A stretch of 64,000 bases of DNA from Agapanthus africanus. Its lineage: Eukaryota; Streptophyta; Magnoliopsida; Asparagales; Amaryllidaceae. Under the pieces are notes generated by a model that was not told the origin of the DNA, made no database searches, and saw nothing but the letters and a program-made list of their open reading frames with translations. Each line of letters starts with the position of its first letter. Position 1 is the stretch's first letter. Shown here in pieces: positions 34,271 through 46,689 of this stretch. The position numbers were made by a program, and so were the translations under genes. The stretch spans positions 374,007,582 to 374,071,581 of the forward strand of contig CM057337.1 in assembly GCA_030015575.1 (NCBI GenBank), given 5' to 3'.

Positions 34271-35847
34271 CACACGCCCTGGTAATTGCCATGTCACGAC
34301 ACTAGATAACTTATAATCTAGAATATTGTCACCATATTTGATACTTAAACATGTACTATTGCAATAAATCCTTAAAATAAAAGTGTAGAATTGCTATTCA
34401 TGTGCATGTATATATCATTATATCATTTGTTCATGCATAGTCTATTAATCATACATTGTAAATTGAACATTGATACCATATGCATTCATTATCATGGACG
34501 TATGCATTCATGATGATTTCTTGAGATTTATGATATTTCTGGATTTCGGGGGAAAGCCGCAAAATTTCTAAAACTTATTACCCTTTTTAAAATATGCAAA
34601 ATTGCGGTTTTCTAGTGATGTAAGTGCCGTCCACCATGAGTTTGATGTGGTTTCGGAGACCCATTTCGAGGAGTTGGATGAACCGTCTCTGGTACATGGT
34701 GGGCCCGGTAAGGTACCCCGGGGCGAGAAGATCGTGTTGCTGACGTTGAGCCTGGCAGGGGATGGACTACCTACCGGTGACTTTTTGGCACGGCGGATAT
34801 CCAGAGGATACCGACCGTGGCCACGAGATGATGAGATATTGTCATTTGAGATGGGTCAGCCGGACAGCTGAGGCCAGAGATACTGTGACATGGATACATG
34901 AGATTGAGACAGTTTTGAGGTGTCGATATTGGACACAGATTCTTGTTGATTCTATTGGTATTGTGCTGATATTTCAAAAGAGATTCCTAAAGGAAAAACA
35001 TGATTTCTTATACTTACACATTCAGATCACGAGTTGATTCATATTGCATACATACCTGCTAGTACATTCATGTTGCATACATACCTGCTAGTATATCCTG
35101 CCATACCTGTATTATAGATGCTAGGATGATTGTGTGCATGCTTGCGATAGCCTCTATAGATGTTATTTATTACTCACGAGTTGGCAACTCACCCCCGTTG
35201 TGCCACAGTCTTTTGCAGGTCCGCTCCGTCAGCACAGTAGCGGCGGGCTCACTTGCTTCTTTTGCCTCTTTTTCGTGGACTCGAGGCTTTTGATCGTAGG
35301 TGGGTTGTATTATTATTTTGTACCACCTTGTATATTCTTTGTATCTAGAGTACTCCATCTACTGTATCTACCAGTATTTTTGTATATTGACCTAGAGACG
35401 AGACTGTGAGATTTGTGGGCTTTTATGCTGTATTTTGGGGTCGAGCTCACTTGAGTCGACATGATATTTTACTTGTGCTTATTATGTTTATTTATGCACA
35501 TTGCTGATTTACATTGCGTGGGATTTGTGACCGCCTTGTGGCGAAGAGCTAGCTCCCGTTTGGGGATGCCTTATTTGTTGTATTCATATATATTCTTGTT
35601 GTACCCATTTTGGGGGCCAGTATTTACAAAGGAGACTCTGCCGAAATTTTCGGAAAAATTGATAGTATTTTTAAAAAGGCTTGATATGACTTATTTGATA
35701 AACTCGCTTTCAATTTATCGGTTTTTCCTCCACTCTACTGCTTATTTGGTTTTGATTTCTGGGCTTTGGCTTACTTATTTTACGGACGCCTTGAGACGTT
35801 TCGTAACTTAAGTGCCAGTCATGTTCCGTACCCTGCGGGTCATGACA
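34271..35847 (+). repeat. Gypsy G 5' LTR, second part
   Basis: Resumes G's LTR after H and matches 45216-46684 to the terminal CGGGTCATGACA. Together with 26713-28365 it forms the 5' LTR. A primer site follows. Confidence 0.9.
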
Positions 35848-35851
35848 AAGT

Positions 35852-35863
35852 TGGTATCAGAGC
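35852..35863 (+). other. Primer binding site of gypsy G (tRNA-iMet)
   Basis: TGGTATCAGAGC begins five bases after the 5' LTR end and is complementary to initiator tRNA-Met, as usual for Tekay elements. Confidence 0.92.
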
Positions 35864-36083
35864 GATAGGTTTTACCTTTCTGAGTGTAGGATGACCCTTG
35901 GTAGATGGAATAAGTGACTTAAGCAAGGTAATGTAGCGTGCGTATGTCCGTGGCATACTTGCGATACGGTACTCCTCCTAAGTGACTTTAGGATATACTT
36001 GCTTGAAAATTCCTTCTTCAATTCCATGTATCTTATGATTCTATTGCACTTTTCTTATTATCCTGTTTCCTCTACCAGCCACT

Positions 36084-37367
36084 ATGCCGCCGAAGGCTAT
36101 GAGGGCACAGAAGGCTGTCGCCCGAGATGAGATCCGAGCAGGCTCGTCCAAGACGAGGACCGAGCAGGATGGCGTACCAACGCCTCAGGGACAGACTGAT
36201 CCGCATTCCCTAGGCCGCATGGACAGGCTAGAGTCTGGTATGGAGGAGCTATGACAGATGATGGGAGGTATGCAGGAGTTACGACAGATGGTGGGATCCT
36301 TAGTAGCAGCCAGTCGTGCACCGAGATCGGAGGATGTACCTACCACATCATAGACTACCATGGTACCTGCTGCCCAGACAGTTGCTACTACTACTACCGT
36401 AGCTATCCCAGTATCGCTACAGGATTTCATGAGGCTGAGACCTCCAGTCTTCACGGGCACCGATGCAGCAGAGGATCCAAAGACATTCCTTGACAGTTTA
36501 GCCAGGATCTGCCATGCGCTCCGATGTTCGGACGATCGATGGGTGGAGATCGCGAGTTTCTGTCTAAAGGGCCTCGCGCAGACATGGTGGGAGTCAGTCT
36601 TGAGAGGTCGAGCTGCAGGTCTACCGCCTATGACTTGGGCTGAGTTTACAGGAGTCTTTCTAGCTCGTTTCCTCCCAGAGAGCATTCGTGACGCCAGAGC
36701 TCGTAGTTTTGAGGCCTTGATCAAGACTACAGGGATGACGGTGTCTGAGTACGATGTCCAGTTTACGCAGTTGTCCATATATGCTGCGTATTTGGTGGAT
36801 ACTGAAGAAAAGAGAGTGAAGAGGTTCGTACAGAGACTTGACACCCAGCTATTTCTTGCTATTGGCGCCAAGCACTTTGACACTTATTCAGCTGTTATGG
36901 ACACGGCATTACGGATGGAGGCACGCATTTCACAGACTTCGGCCGTTTCTGGGCCGAAGAGGATTCGCACCGATGTGCCGTCGCAGAGGCAGCGCGCCAG
37001 ACTCTTTCCAAGAGATGGGTCTGGCAGAGGAATTGGACGGGGTCAGTTATATGGTTCATATCCACCGGGACAGCAGCCGTCGCTAGGATGTTTTGGGTGT
37101 AGGAGTCCGCACCACCGTATCAGAGACTGTCCGGTGAGACGACAGGGAGCGACGACAGTTCCACATGTGACCCTACCACCATCACCACCTCCTCCTCAGA
37201 GAGCTCTACTTTCTACCACAGGTGATGCTCCACGTCAATTTGATGCACCCAGAGGCCATGGACGTGGCGGTCCAATCCAGAGAGGACGAGGAGGCCGAGG
37301 CCGAGGACAGCCAGTTATTGGTGGGGGTCAGGCCCGAGATTTTGCTTTGACGCCGCAGGATGCGTAA
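36084..37367 (+). pseudogene. Gypsy G gag (capsid/nucleocapsid) fossil
   Basis: Gag would form the particle that packages the element RNA. The likely start is the ATG at 36084 (protein begins MPPKAMRAQK), 237 bases after the LTR. A long frame from 36360 covers most of it: the retrotransposon gag domain (around 'WVEIASFCLKGLAQTWWESV' and 'EFTGVFLARFLPES'), then a basic, glycine-rich tail with one CCHC knuckle 'CFGCRSPHHRIRDC' (about 37090-37131) that would bind RNA. Length and order fit Tekay/Del gag. It has about one or two breaks. A protease-type segment follows shortly after. Confidence 0.9.
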
Positions 37368-37382
37368 GCATCTAATGCTGTT

Positions 37383-40300
37383 GTGACAGGTACCTTGCCA
37401 GTATGTTCTTTCGACGCACGAGTATTATTCGACCCAGGTTCCACACATTTGTACGTATCTACACACTTTGCACCGATGTTGGGTCGTAAGTCGTCGTCAT
37501 TAGATCAATCGCTTATTGTTATTACCCCGGTAGGCGAGTCGTTTGTCGCTCGTTTTGTGTTTCGATTGTGTTCCATTCGTATCGGGGAGAGGGATTCGTC
37601 GGTTGATTTGATTCTCCTCGATATGTTGGACTTTGATATGCTTCTGAGCATGGACTGGCTGGCCACTTATTATGCTTCGGTGGACTGCCGTGAGAAGGCA
37701 GTCAGATTTAGCTTTCCGGGAGAGCCAGTCCTTGTTATTCAGGGAGACCGCGGCGTCACCCTTCCCAGCTTGATTTCTTTTCTTCACACTGGTCAGCTCT
37801 TGCGGAATGGATGTCTGGGATTCTTAGCGTATATTTGTGATACTCGAGCTGCAGAGGTTCCTTTGGACCGGGTTCCGATTGTTTATGAGTTCCCTGATGT
37901 TTTCCCTGACAAGCTGCTTGGGTTACCGCCTGAGCGCGATGTTGAGTTCTACATTGACTTGATTCCCGGCTCGGGGCCTATTTCTATACCGCCTTATCGG
38001 ATGGCCCCGGCAAAGCTTAGAGAGCTGAAGGATCAGTTGCATGATTTGTTGGATAAAGGGCTTATTGGACCTAGCGTTTCTCTGTAGGGTGCTCCGGTCC
38101 TGTTTATCAAGAAGAAGGACGGCAGTTTGCGTTTGTGTATCGACTATCACCAGCTGAACAAAGTTACCGTACGGAACCGGTATCCCTTACTACGTATCGA
38201 CGATTTGTTCGACCAGCTTCAGGGGGCAGGATATTTCTCGAGGATCGATTTGCGATAAGGATACCATCAGCTACGAGATCGACAGGAGGATATACCAAGG
38301 ACAGCTTTCCGCACGCGCTACGGCCACTATGAGTTTTTGGTGATGTCGTTCGGACTCACCAACGCCCCAGCAGTATTCATGGACTTGATGAACCGCATAT
38401 TCAGGCCGTATCTTGACTTGTTCATCATAGTGTTCATTGATGATATTTTGGTGTATTCCCAGAGACGGGAGGAGCACGAGCAGCACTTGCGGATTATGTT
38501 GCAGACTTTGAGGGAGCACCAGCTTTTCGCAAAATTTTCCAAGTGTGCATTCTGGTTAGACAACGTTGGTTTCTTGGGTCACGTGATTACGAGATATGGC
38601 ATATATGTGGACCCGAAGAAGATCGAGGCCGTTCAGCAGTGGGCCAGACCGACATCAGTTACGGAGATTCGCAGTTTCCTAGGCCTGGCTGGCTACTACA
38701 GGCGATTCGTTCAGGATTTCTCCCATATTGCTGCACCTTTGACCGGATTGACCCGGAAGGGGGTTCCTTTCGATTGGACGGAGGAGTGCGAGCACAGTTT
38801 CCAGTAGCTACGGACTTGTCTGACTACGGCGCCGGTATTATCTTTGCCTTCAGGATCAGGCGGATTCGTGGTTTATTGTAACGCTTCACGAGTGGGGCTA
38901 GGGTGCGTATTGATGCAGCAGGACAGGGTGATCGCGTATGCTTCATGGCAATTGAAGAAACATGAATAGAACTACCCCACTCATGATTTGGAGATGGCTG
39001 CAGTGGTCTTTGCACTTAAGATCTGGTGACATTACCTATACGGCGAGTCGTGTCAGATATTCACTGATTACAAGAGCTTAAAGTATATATTTCAGCAGCA
39101 AAACCTGAATCTCATACAGCGCCGTTGGATGGAACTAGTAAAGGACTACGATTGCGAGATTTTGTATCACCCGGGCAAGGCTAATCTAGTGGCGGATGTT
39201 TTGAGCAGGAGGCCTGGGGGTAGTCTATCTTGTTTGCGCGCAGTACAGAGGCAGTCATCGGCAGATTGGCAAACTTTATGCGATAGCCGGGTTGAGTTCG
39301 AGTTCACTCCGACAGGGGGACAGCTTGCGCATGTTCATGCACGTCCGCGGTTACTTGATCGTATTCGAGAGGCACAGCCCAGCGATAACCTTCTTTTAGA
39401 GATCATGGAGAAAATTAGGCAGGGCAGAGATTCCGAGTTCGTGATCGATGATCAGGGAGTACTGCGATTTGGGACTCGATTGTGCGTACCAGATTCTGAG
39501 GGACTACGACGTGAGATTCTTGAGGAGGGGCATAGATCGACATACAGCATTCATCCGGGTTCCACCAAGATGTATCGCGATTTGAAAGATGTCTTTTGGT
39601 GGGACGGGATGAAGAGGGACGTCACTGATTTCGTGTCGAGATGCCTGACTTGTCAGCAAGTTAAGGCCGAACACCAGAGGCCCACAGGAGAGTTGCAGCC
39701 TTTGCCCATTCCGGAGTGGAAATGGGAGCAGATTTCTATGGACTTCATTGTGGGTCTACCCAGGACCAGTCGAGGGTAGACTCCATTTGGGTGATCGTGG
39801 ATTGATTGACGAAAGCGGCTCACTTCCTGCCAGTGAAGACGACTTTCAGTTTTTCTCAGTATGCCCAGATATACATCGACGAGATTATACGACTGCATGG
39901 AGTCCCGACGTGTATCGTGTCCGACAGAGGCACCCAGTTTACCAGCCGACTATGGCAGAGACTTCAGGAGGCATTGGGCACCCGTTTGAGTTTCAGCACA
40001 GCATTTCATCTGCAGACCGACGGCCAGTCAGAGAGGACTATTCAGACTCTCGAGGACATGCTCCGAGCATGCGTCTTGGACTTTGGTGGTAGCTGGGATC
40101 ATCATTTACCCTTAGTGGAGTTCTCCTACAACAACAGCTTCCAGGATACTATTCAGATGGCACCTTTCGAGGCATTGTATGGGAGGAGAAGCGGATCGCC
40201 CGTCTGTTGGACAGAGCTCAGTGAGAGCAGTATTTTGGGGCCGCAACTTGTTGAGGAGACGACCGCGAAGATACAGTTGATTCGAGATCGGATGAGAGCG

Positions 40301-40830
40301 GCTCAGAGCAGGCAGAAATCGTATGCAGACAGACGCCGTCGCAGACTAGAGTTCGCAGTTGGAGATCATGTTTTTCTGAGGGTCTCTCCGATGAAGTGCG
40401 TGATGCGATTTGGGCGAAATGGAAAGATTAGTCCTAGATTTGTGGGTCCCTTCGAGATCCTCGAGCGTGTCGGTGCAGTTGCGTATCGTTTGGCTCTTCC
40501 ACTCAGCTTTCCCGATGTTCACCCCATCTTCCATGTTTCGATGCTCCGCAAGTACCTTCACGACCCTTCGCATGCGATTCAGCACCCGACAGTCCATCTA
40601 GAGCGCGAACTTTCTTTTGCAGAGTAGCCGGTGGTCATCCTGGATCGGCAGGTGAAGAAATTGAGATCGAAAGTTATACCGGCCGTCAAGGTCCTTTGGC
40701 GTGGCCCGAGCAGCGAGAAGGTCACCTGGGAAACCGAGGACGATATGAGGAAGAAATATCCCCATCTCTTTGAAGGTATGCGTAGCTATATTTTTTTAAT
40801 TCGGGGACCGAATTTCTTTAAGGGGAGAGA
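37383..40830 (+). pseudogene. Gypsy G pol (protease, RT, RNase H, integrase, chromodomain) fossil
   Basis: Domain order is protease ('LFDPGSTHLYVS', about 37408-37443), reverse transcriptase (about 37920-38560, with 'FIDDILVYS'), RNase H (about 38650-39220, ending '[16 protein letters not shown]'), the integrase HHCC finger ('[14 protein letters not shown]', about 39640-39681), the integrase core ('SDRGTQFTS', 'DGQSERTIQTLEDMLR', 'FSYNNSFQ'), a GPY/F module ('FVGPFEILERVG') and a final segment with 'KVLWRG..SEKVTWETEDDM', the Tekay-type chromodomain. The chromodomain is the chromovirus hallmark and is thought to steer insertion to heterochromatin. Broken in several places; non-functional as seen. 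Confidence 0.9.
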
Positions 40831-40831
40831 T
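40819..40831 (+). other. Polypurine tract of gypsy G
   Basis: The purine run AAGGGGAGAGA ends beside TGTAGCGCC at 40832, marking the start of the 3' LTR. Confidence 0.9.
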
Positions 40832-41719
40832 TGTAGCGCCTTGAAAAGTCATTTTGGTGTTTTCCCGAAAATCGGTGAAAATTTGGTATTTTTCAGTAAA
40901 TCGTCTTTTTTGTTATTTTGCAGTTTAGGCCTAATTATACCTAATTCGGATAGGTAATTGCTAGTTTTTAGTAGCTAATGAGTTACTTATAAAATTCTGG
41001 TCGTTTAAAAAAATTTCCCTATTTTTCAATTTTTAATATTATTTTAAGCTGTTAAAAATACATTAAATTAGCGATAAATACAAATTTCATTGGGCTAATT
41101 TTAATCTTTTAAATCATGTTAACTAAAATCTAGTTTGTAATATAATTTTTTAGTATTTTATTTTAAGTTCTATTTAGTTATAATCGAAGAAAACTAAAAT
41201 TTTAATTATTTGAACTAAAACTTGCAGATATGGTATTGTGGGGGATCTTTTTGCATAGAATCTTTTTGTATTCACTCACACTCACCCTCACTCCCCTTGG
41301 CCAGCCCCACCACTGCTGGAATCAGCCACCATCCCCCTCTTTTTGACTTTAAATCATGTGAATGAATTGTTTTGAGTAGGATTTAAATATAGTAAATGGG
41401 TGGGGGTAATATGGTATTTTGGGGGGGGGCTTTGACTTAGACTTTTTGCACCATCCCCTCACATACCCCATCCCTCTCCCTCTCAGCCGAAATTTCTGCA
41501 GCAACAGCCCAAAAAAAAAATTCCCAATTCTCATTCCTTTTTGCTTCATTTTTATCTCAAAAATCCATCAAAATCCAAAATTTCTTTCACAAATTCAAAG
41601 CAAACCCTTATTCCTACTCCTCTCAAACCTAAATTGGTTCAAATGTTGGAGAAAGGAGGTGTCTTGAGTGGCTAAAGCAACCAAGGGTTTGGGCTTGTGA
41701 GGTATAATTTCTAATCTAT
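40832..41719 (+). repeat. Gypsy G 3' LTR, first 888 bp (first copy)
   Basis: Matches 26713 onward and 43351 onward. At 41719/41720 it switches within a TAT overlap to sequence that otherwise lies upstream of G in element D. The LTR then starts again at 43351. Confidence 0.9.
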
Positions 41720-43350
41720 CGCAGCAGAAGAATCATATGAAATAATGGATATACTAGGAGGTCCGTGTTTTATTTTGAGCCTCTATAAAACACGGATTCC
41801 ACGGTCGCGATGAATAGCCAAACCCACACCCCTAGACCCCTACGAGAGCGGCAAGCAACCCTTCCAATTCTAGAGTTAGGAGACCCGGACTCGACTCCTC
41901 GAGTTGGTCTCCTACTGGACCCTAGAACCCGGTTACTTGTGCTCCCCTCCTTGGGTCTACCTAATGCGGAAAAGTAAATAATATACAATGGTGACATCAT
42001 CCTCATCCCGGAAGTGCCCCAATAAAAGAATATTACATACAATGAATTTTACATGAATGAAAATAAAAAACCCTCATCTCACATAAAACCCCCGGCTATT
42101 CAGAACGCGACGATCCAATATAACATATCCAGCAACACATAACATCACATGTCATCAACGTAAGTAAATATGCGCATCCCAATTGTCGTTGACATATAGC
42201 AACGAAACCGGCGATATCACATGTTACACTTACGGTCGCAGAAAAGAAAGTGTAAACTACAACATTTGGAATCCACATTCTCTTTAGAAATCATAAATAC
42301 GAAATATCTCATACTTCGCATTTCATGCCTAACCATATGAATTCCACATATTGTATCACATTCCAGATAAATAGACAGTATTAAACTTTCCGATTGAATA
42401 ATCAAATACCCAAGATTTCCTTAATAGCTCAACACTTGAGCGGAGTTTAAAAATTCCAGAGTACGTCATACCAATGGTCCAGTCGTAGAAGGGTCAAGCC
42501 AACGCCTCACATGTGGTAACGCCGTACTGCCCCAAACCCTAAGGTTTAGAGGCGGTTAAGACGGTCACATAATCGAGTTAAGGTTTGTGCTCTTCTAGAG
42601 GGCCCATCGCGTTACTTACACGTTTTTCCGAATGATTTAAACTCAAGAAAAATTCAACACTTGAAAGTTTTTCGTGCCGGGAAAAAATGAGTTTATGATA
42701 TCCGTTCGAGCATTTTAACAGTTTCTAAATTATCCGGAAAAAAGAACGAAATTAAACTTTCCGATCGAATCAAGGAATTCAAAATAATCCCCAAAACACT
42801 CAACACTTGAGTCAGATTAAAAATACCCAGAAGAATGTACAAGTACCTACGGATATTATTGCACAAAACACTAACCCTAATTCTACTGTTCCACCGCGGA
42901 ACCGCCGCACAAGCAAGGTATTGCCACGGTTCCGCGGCTCTTTAGTGGAATTAGGATGTCATTTTTTACAGTAACTCTTAGAATTCCCTGCTGATTTTTT
43001 TGAGTATTTTTAATGCAGAAAAAACACATTTTTAAAAATTGTCCAGAGAGGGGGTCATTATCAATGTTTCCAGGTTCGATCGGAGTTTTAACTTCGTATA
43101 CACATCGCCTAATGCTCTAGCTAGGCTCTGATACCACTTTAGGGTTCCTAGGCACTCTAACAAGGTTCTACAAGGCATCAACCATGCCCGAATAAAATTT
43201 TAGCCGTGCCGAACAACCCTAAACAAGATCTTTGCAAGATTATTAGGGTTTCACATGCAAGTAAACATCTTTACTATCGAAGTGAAGAAGAAAATACAAT
43301 CTTTGTAGATCGGTCCTTCACTTCATAAGATCCTTGTAGTAGTCCCTTCG
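41720..43350 (-). repeat. Second copy of the D leader and D LTR edge (duplicate of 25081-26712)
   Basis: This 1.63 kb segment repeats 25081-26712 in the same orientation, including the inverted D primer site (about 43125-43137), the D LTR edge and the CTTCG duplication (43346-43350) that borders G. The two copies differ by a few percent by eye. Its presence inside G's 3' LTR region cannot be explained by simple transposition (see findings). Confidence 0.9.
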
Positions 43351-46300
43351 TGTAGCGCCTTGAAAAGTCATTTTGGTGTTTTCCCGAAAATCGGTGAAAA
43401 TTTGGTATTTTTCCGTAAATCGTCTTTTTGTTATTTTGCAGTTTAGGCCTAATTATACCTAATTCGGATAGGTAATTACTAGTTTTTAGTACCTAATGAG
43501 TTACTTATAAAATTCTGGTCATTTAAAAAAATTTCCCTATTTTTCAATTTTTAATATTATTTTAAGCTGTTAAAAATACATTAAATTAGCAATAAATACA
43601 AATTTCGTTGGGCTAATTTTAATCTTTAAAATCATGTTAACTAAAATCTAGTTTGTAATATAATTTTTTAGTATTTTATTTTAAGTTCTATTTAGTTATA
43701 ATCGAAGGAAACTAAAATTTTAATTATTTGAACTAAAACTTGCAAATATGGTATTGTAGGGGGTCTTTTTGCTTAGAATCTTCTTGTATTCACACACACT
43801 CACACTCACTCCCCTTGGCCGGCCCCACCACTGCTGGAATCAGCCACCATCCCCCTCTTTTTGATTTTAAATCATGTGAATGAATTGTTTTGAGTAGGAT
43901 TTAAATATAGTAAATGGGTGGGGGTATTATGGTATTTTTGGGGGGGCTTTGACTTAGACTTTTTGCACCATCCCCTCACATCACCCATCCCTCTCCCTCT
44001 CAGCCAAAATTTCTGCAGCAACAGCCCAAAAAAAATCCCCAATTCTCATTCCCTTTTGCTTCATTTTTATCTCAAAAATCCATCAAAATCCAAAATTTCT
44101 TTCACAAATTCAAAGCAAACCCTTATTCCACCTCCTCTCAAACCTAAATTGGTTCAAATCTTAGTGAAAGGAAGTGTCTTGAGTGGCTAGAGCAACCAAG
44201 GGTTTGGGCTTGTGAGGTATAATTTCTAATCTATGGTTAATTGGTAGTTGTATTATGCTAAATTTGAACTTTGAAATGTTAAATTAGTGTTAATTTCTAA
44301 TCTAGTTTTTTTTAAGAGAGTAATTGTTTTAAACTATATTTTTAGAAACCATTAATAGGTTAATTAAGTTATTTTAATATCTAGTGTTTTTACATACCAA
44401 ATCTAAGAGGTTAACTTGCTTATTGGGCTTCAAATTAGTGTTAATTTAGGGTTTCATGTATAGTTTGGGTTGGATTTTGTTAGTTATGAAAAATCAAGAA
44501 AGGTTTTGTTATGGAAAAAAAGGTAATTTGAACCATTACATGTGGGTTATGTGATGGTTGTAGATTGCTTGTAGTGTGGTTGGTTGTTCAAGCTTGATAG
44601 TAGTCTTTTGTCGCAAAGCGACGGTGTTTGCACCGATTTTGGAATGCAAATGCTTACTAGTTTTTTTATAAAATTATGTGATTAATTATTTGTGATATCT
44701 TGATGATTGTATTGGCATCTCCTATGACTTTTAGGATGTGTGAATGTGGATTTTTGGTTTTATCGGGTTTTAGCTTTGCCGGACGCCCCAAAACGACGAT
44801 TATAGTTAGTTTTTGTGATTTTCGTTTGTGTTCCGCGCACCTTGTGCACGTTGTGCCTAACTCGTGAACGTTGATATTTTCATTTGGGATTGTGTCGTCT
44901 CATGATATGTAACCTTATGTTTTGTATTGGAGCAAATTCGAGGTTCGGTCGCGGAGACTTCGGACGCGGCACGAAAAGGGAAAGCGGTGATTGGACATAG
45001 CTAGCTGGGGATTCCGGTGATTAGATGTAACATGTACGGGGGAATATCGTTTGGATGGCACAAGTCACCCGACAGTTTAAGTAGTTAAGGATTTCTAGTG
45101 ATATTAGTAACTACATCCATGCTTATTTTGACGTACATATGCGAACCCATTCTATAGGACACCTGCACCATTGCCAGGGTTTTTATATGCAGCACGAGCA
45201 CTATTCATGCGTACACAAACGCCCTGATAATTTCCATGTCACGACACTAGATAACTTATAATCTAGAATATTGTCACCATATTTGATACTTAAACATGTA
45301 CTATTGCAATAAATCCTTAAAATAAAAGTGTAGAATTGCTATTCATGTGCATGTATATCATTATATCATTTGTTCATGCATAGTCTATTAATCATACATT
45401 GTAACTTGAACATTGATACCATATGCATTCATTATCATGGACGTATGCATTCATGATGATTTCTTGAGATTTATGATATTTCTGGATTTCGGGGGAAAGC
45501 CGCAAAATTTCTAAAACTTATTACCCTTTTTAAAATATGCAAAATTGCGGTTTTCTAGTGATGTAAGTGTCGTCCACCATGAGTTTGCTGTTGTTTTGGA
45601 GACCCGTTTTGAGGAGTTGGATGAACCGTCTCGGGTACATGATGGGCCCGGTAAGGTACCCCGGGGCGAGAAGATCGTGTTGCTGACGTTGAGCATGGCA
45701 GGGGACGGACTACCTACCGGTGACTTTTTGGCACGGCGGATATCCAGAGGATACCGACCGTGGTCACGAGATGATAAGATATTGACATTTGAGATGGGTA
45801 CCGGCGGATATCCAGAGGACTACCTAAAGGAAAAACATGATTTCTTATACTTACACATTCAGATCACGAGTTGATTCATATTGCATACATACCTACTAGT
45901 ACATTCATATTGCATACATACCTGCTAGTATATCCTGCCATACCTATATTATAGCTGCTAGGATGCTTGTGTGCATGCTTGCGATAGCCTCTATAGATAT
46001 TATTTATTACTCAAGATTTGGCAACTCACCCCCGTTGTGCCACAGTCTTTTGCAGGTCCGCTCCGTCAGCACAGTAGCGGCGGGCGCATTTGCTTCTTTT
46101 GCCTCTTTTGCCTGGACTCGAGTCTTTTGCTCATAGGTGGGTTGTATTATTATTTTGTACCACCTTGTATATTCTTTGTATCTAGAGTACTCCATCTACT
46201 GTATCTACCAGTATTGTTGTATATTGACCTAGAGACGAGACTGTGAGATTTGTGGGCTTTTATGCTGTATTTTAGGGTCGAGCTCACTTGAGTCGACATG

Positions 46301-46684
46301 ATGTTTTACTTGTGCTTATTATGTTTATTTATGCACATTGCTGATTTACATTGCGTGGGATTTTTGACCGCCTTATGGCGAAGAGCTAGCTCCCGCTTGA
46401 AGATGCCTTATTTGTTGTATTCATATATATTCTTGTTGTACCCATTTTGGGGGCCAGTATTTACAAAGGAGACTCTGCCGAAATTTTCGGAAAAATTGAT
46501 AGTATTTTTAAAAAGGCTTGATATGACTTATTTGATAAACTCGCTTTCAATTTATTGGTTTTTCCTCCACTCTACTGCTTATTTGGTTTTGATTTCTGGG
46601 CTTTGGCTTACTTATTTTACGGACGCCTTGAGACGTTTCGTAACTTAAGTGTCAGTCATGTTCCGTACCCTGCGGGTCGTGACA
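43351..46684 (+). repeat. Gypsy G 3' LTR, complete copy, 3,334 bp
   Basis: This is the only uninterrupted LTR of G in the window. It starts TGTAGCGCC and ends GGGTCGTGACA, followed by the target duplication CTTCG at 46685-46689. Reading frames inside it (43918-44190, 45545-45874, 46298-46648) match frames in the other LTR copies only because the DNA is the same. Confidence 0.92.
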
Positions 46685-46689
46685 CTTCG

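Larger units (their letters stand above)
26713..46684 (+). mobile_element. Ty3/gypsy Tekay (Del) chromovirus G with duplicated 3' LTR region
   Basis: G is bounded by TGTAGCGCC and CGTGACA LTR ends and by the target duplication CTTCG on each side, inside D's 5' LTR. Parts are: a 5' LTR (26713-28365 and about 34271-35847, split by solo LTR H), a primer site (35852), gag (36084-37367), pol (37383 to about 40790), a polypurine tract (40819-40831), a first LTR part (40832-41719), an unexpected copy of D flank (41720-43350) and a full LTR (43351-46684, 3,334 bp). Gag and pol are each broken in several places, but domain order is complete. LTRs differ by a few percent by eye, suggesting an age of one to a few million years if grass rates apply. 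Confidence 0.93.

Noticed and set aside
41720-43350. Independent second insertion of a copia fragment into gypsy G
   Set aside because: Its right edge is exactly the D/CTTCG/G-LTR junction of 26712/26713, which a separate insertion would not reproduce. Duplication of the left flank is required.
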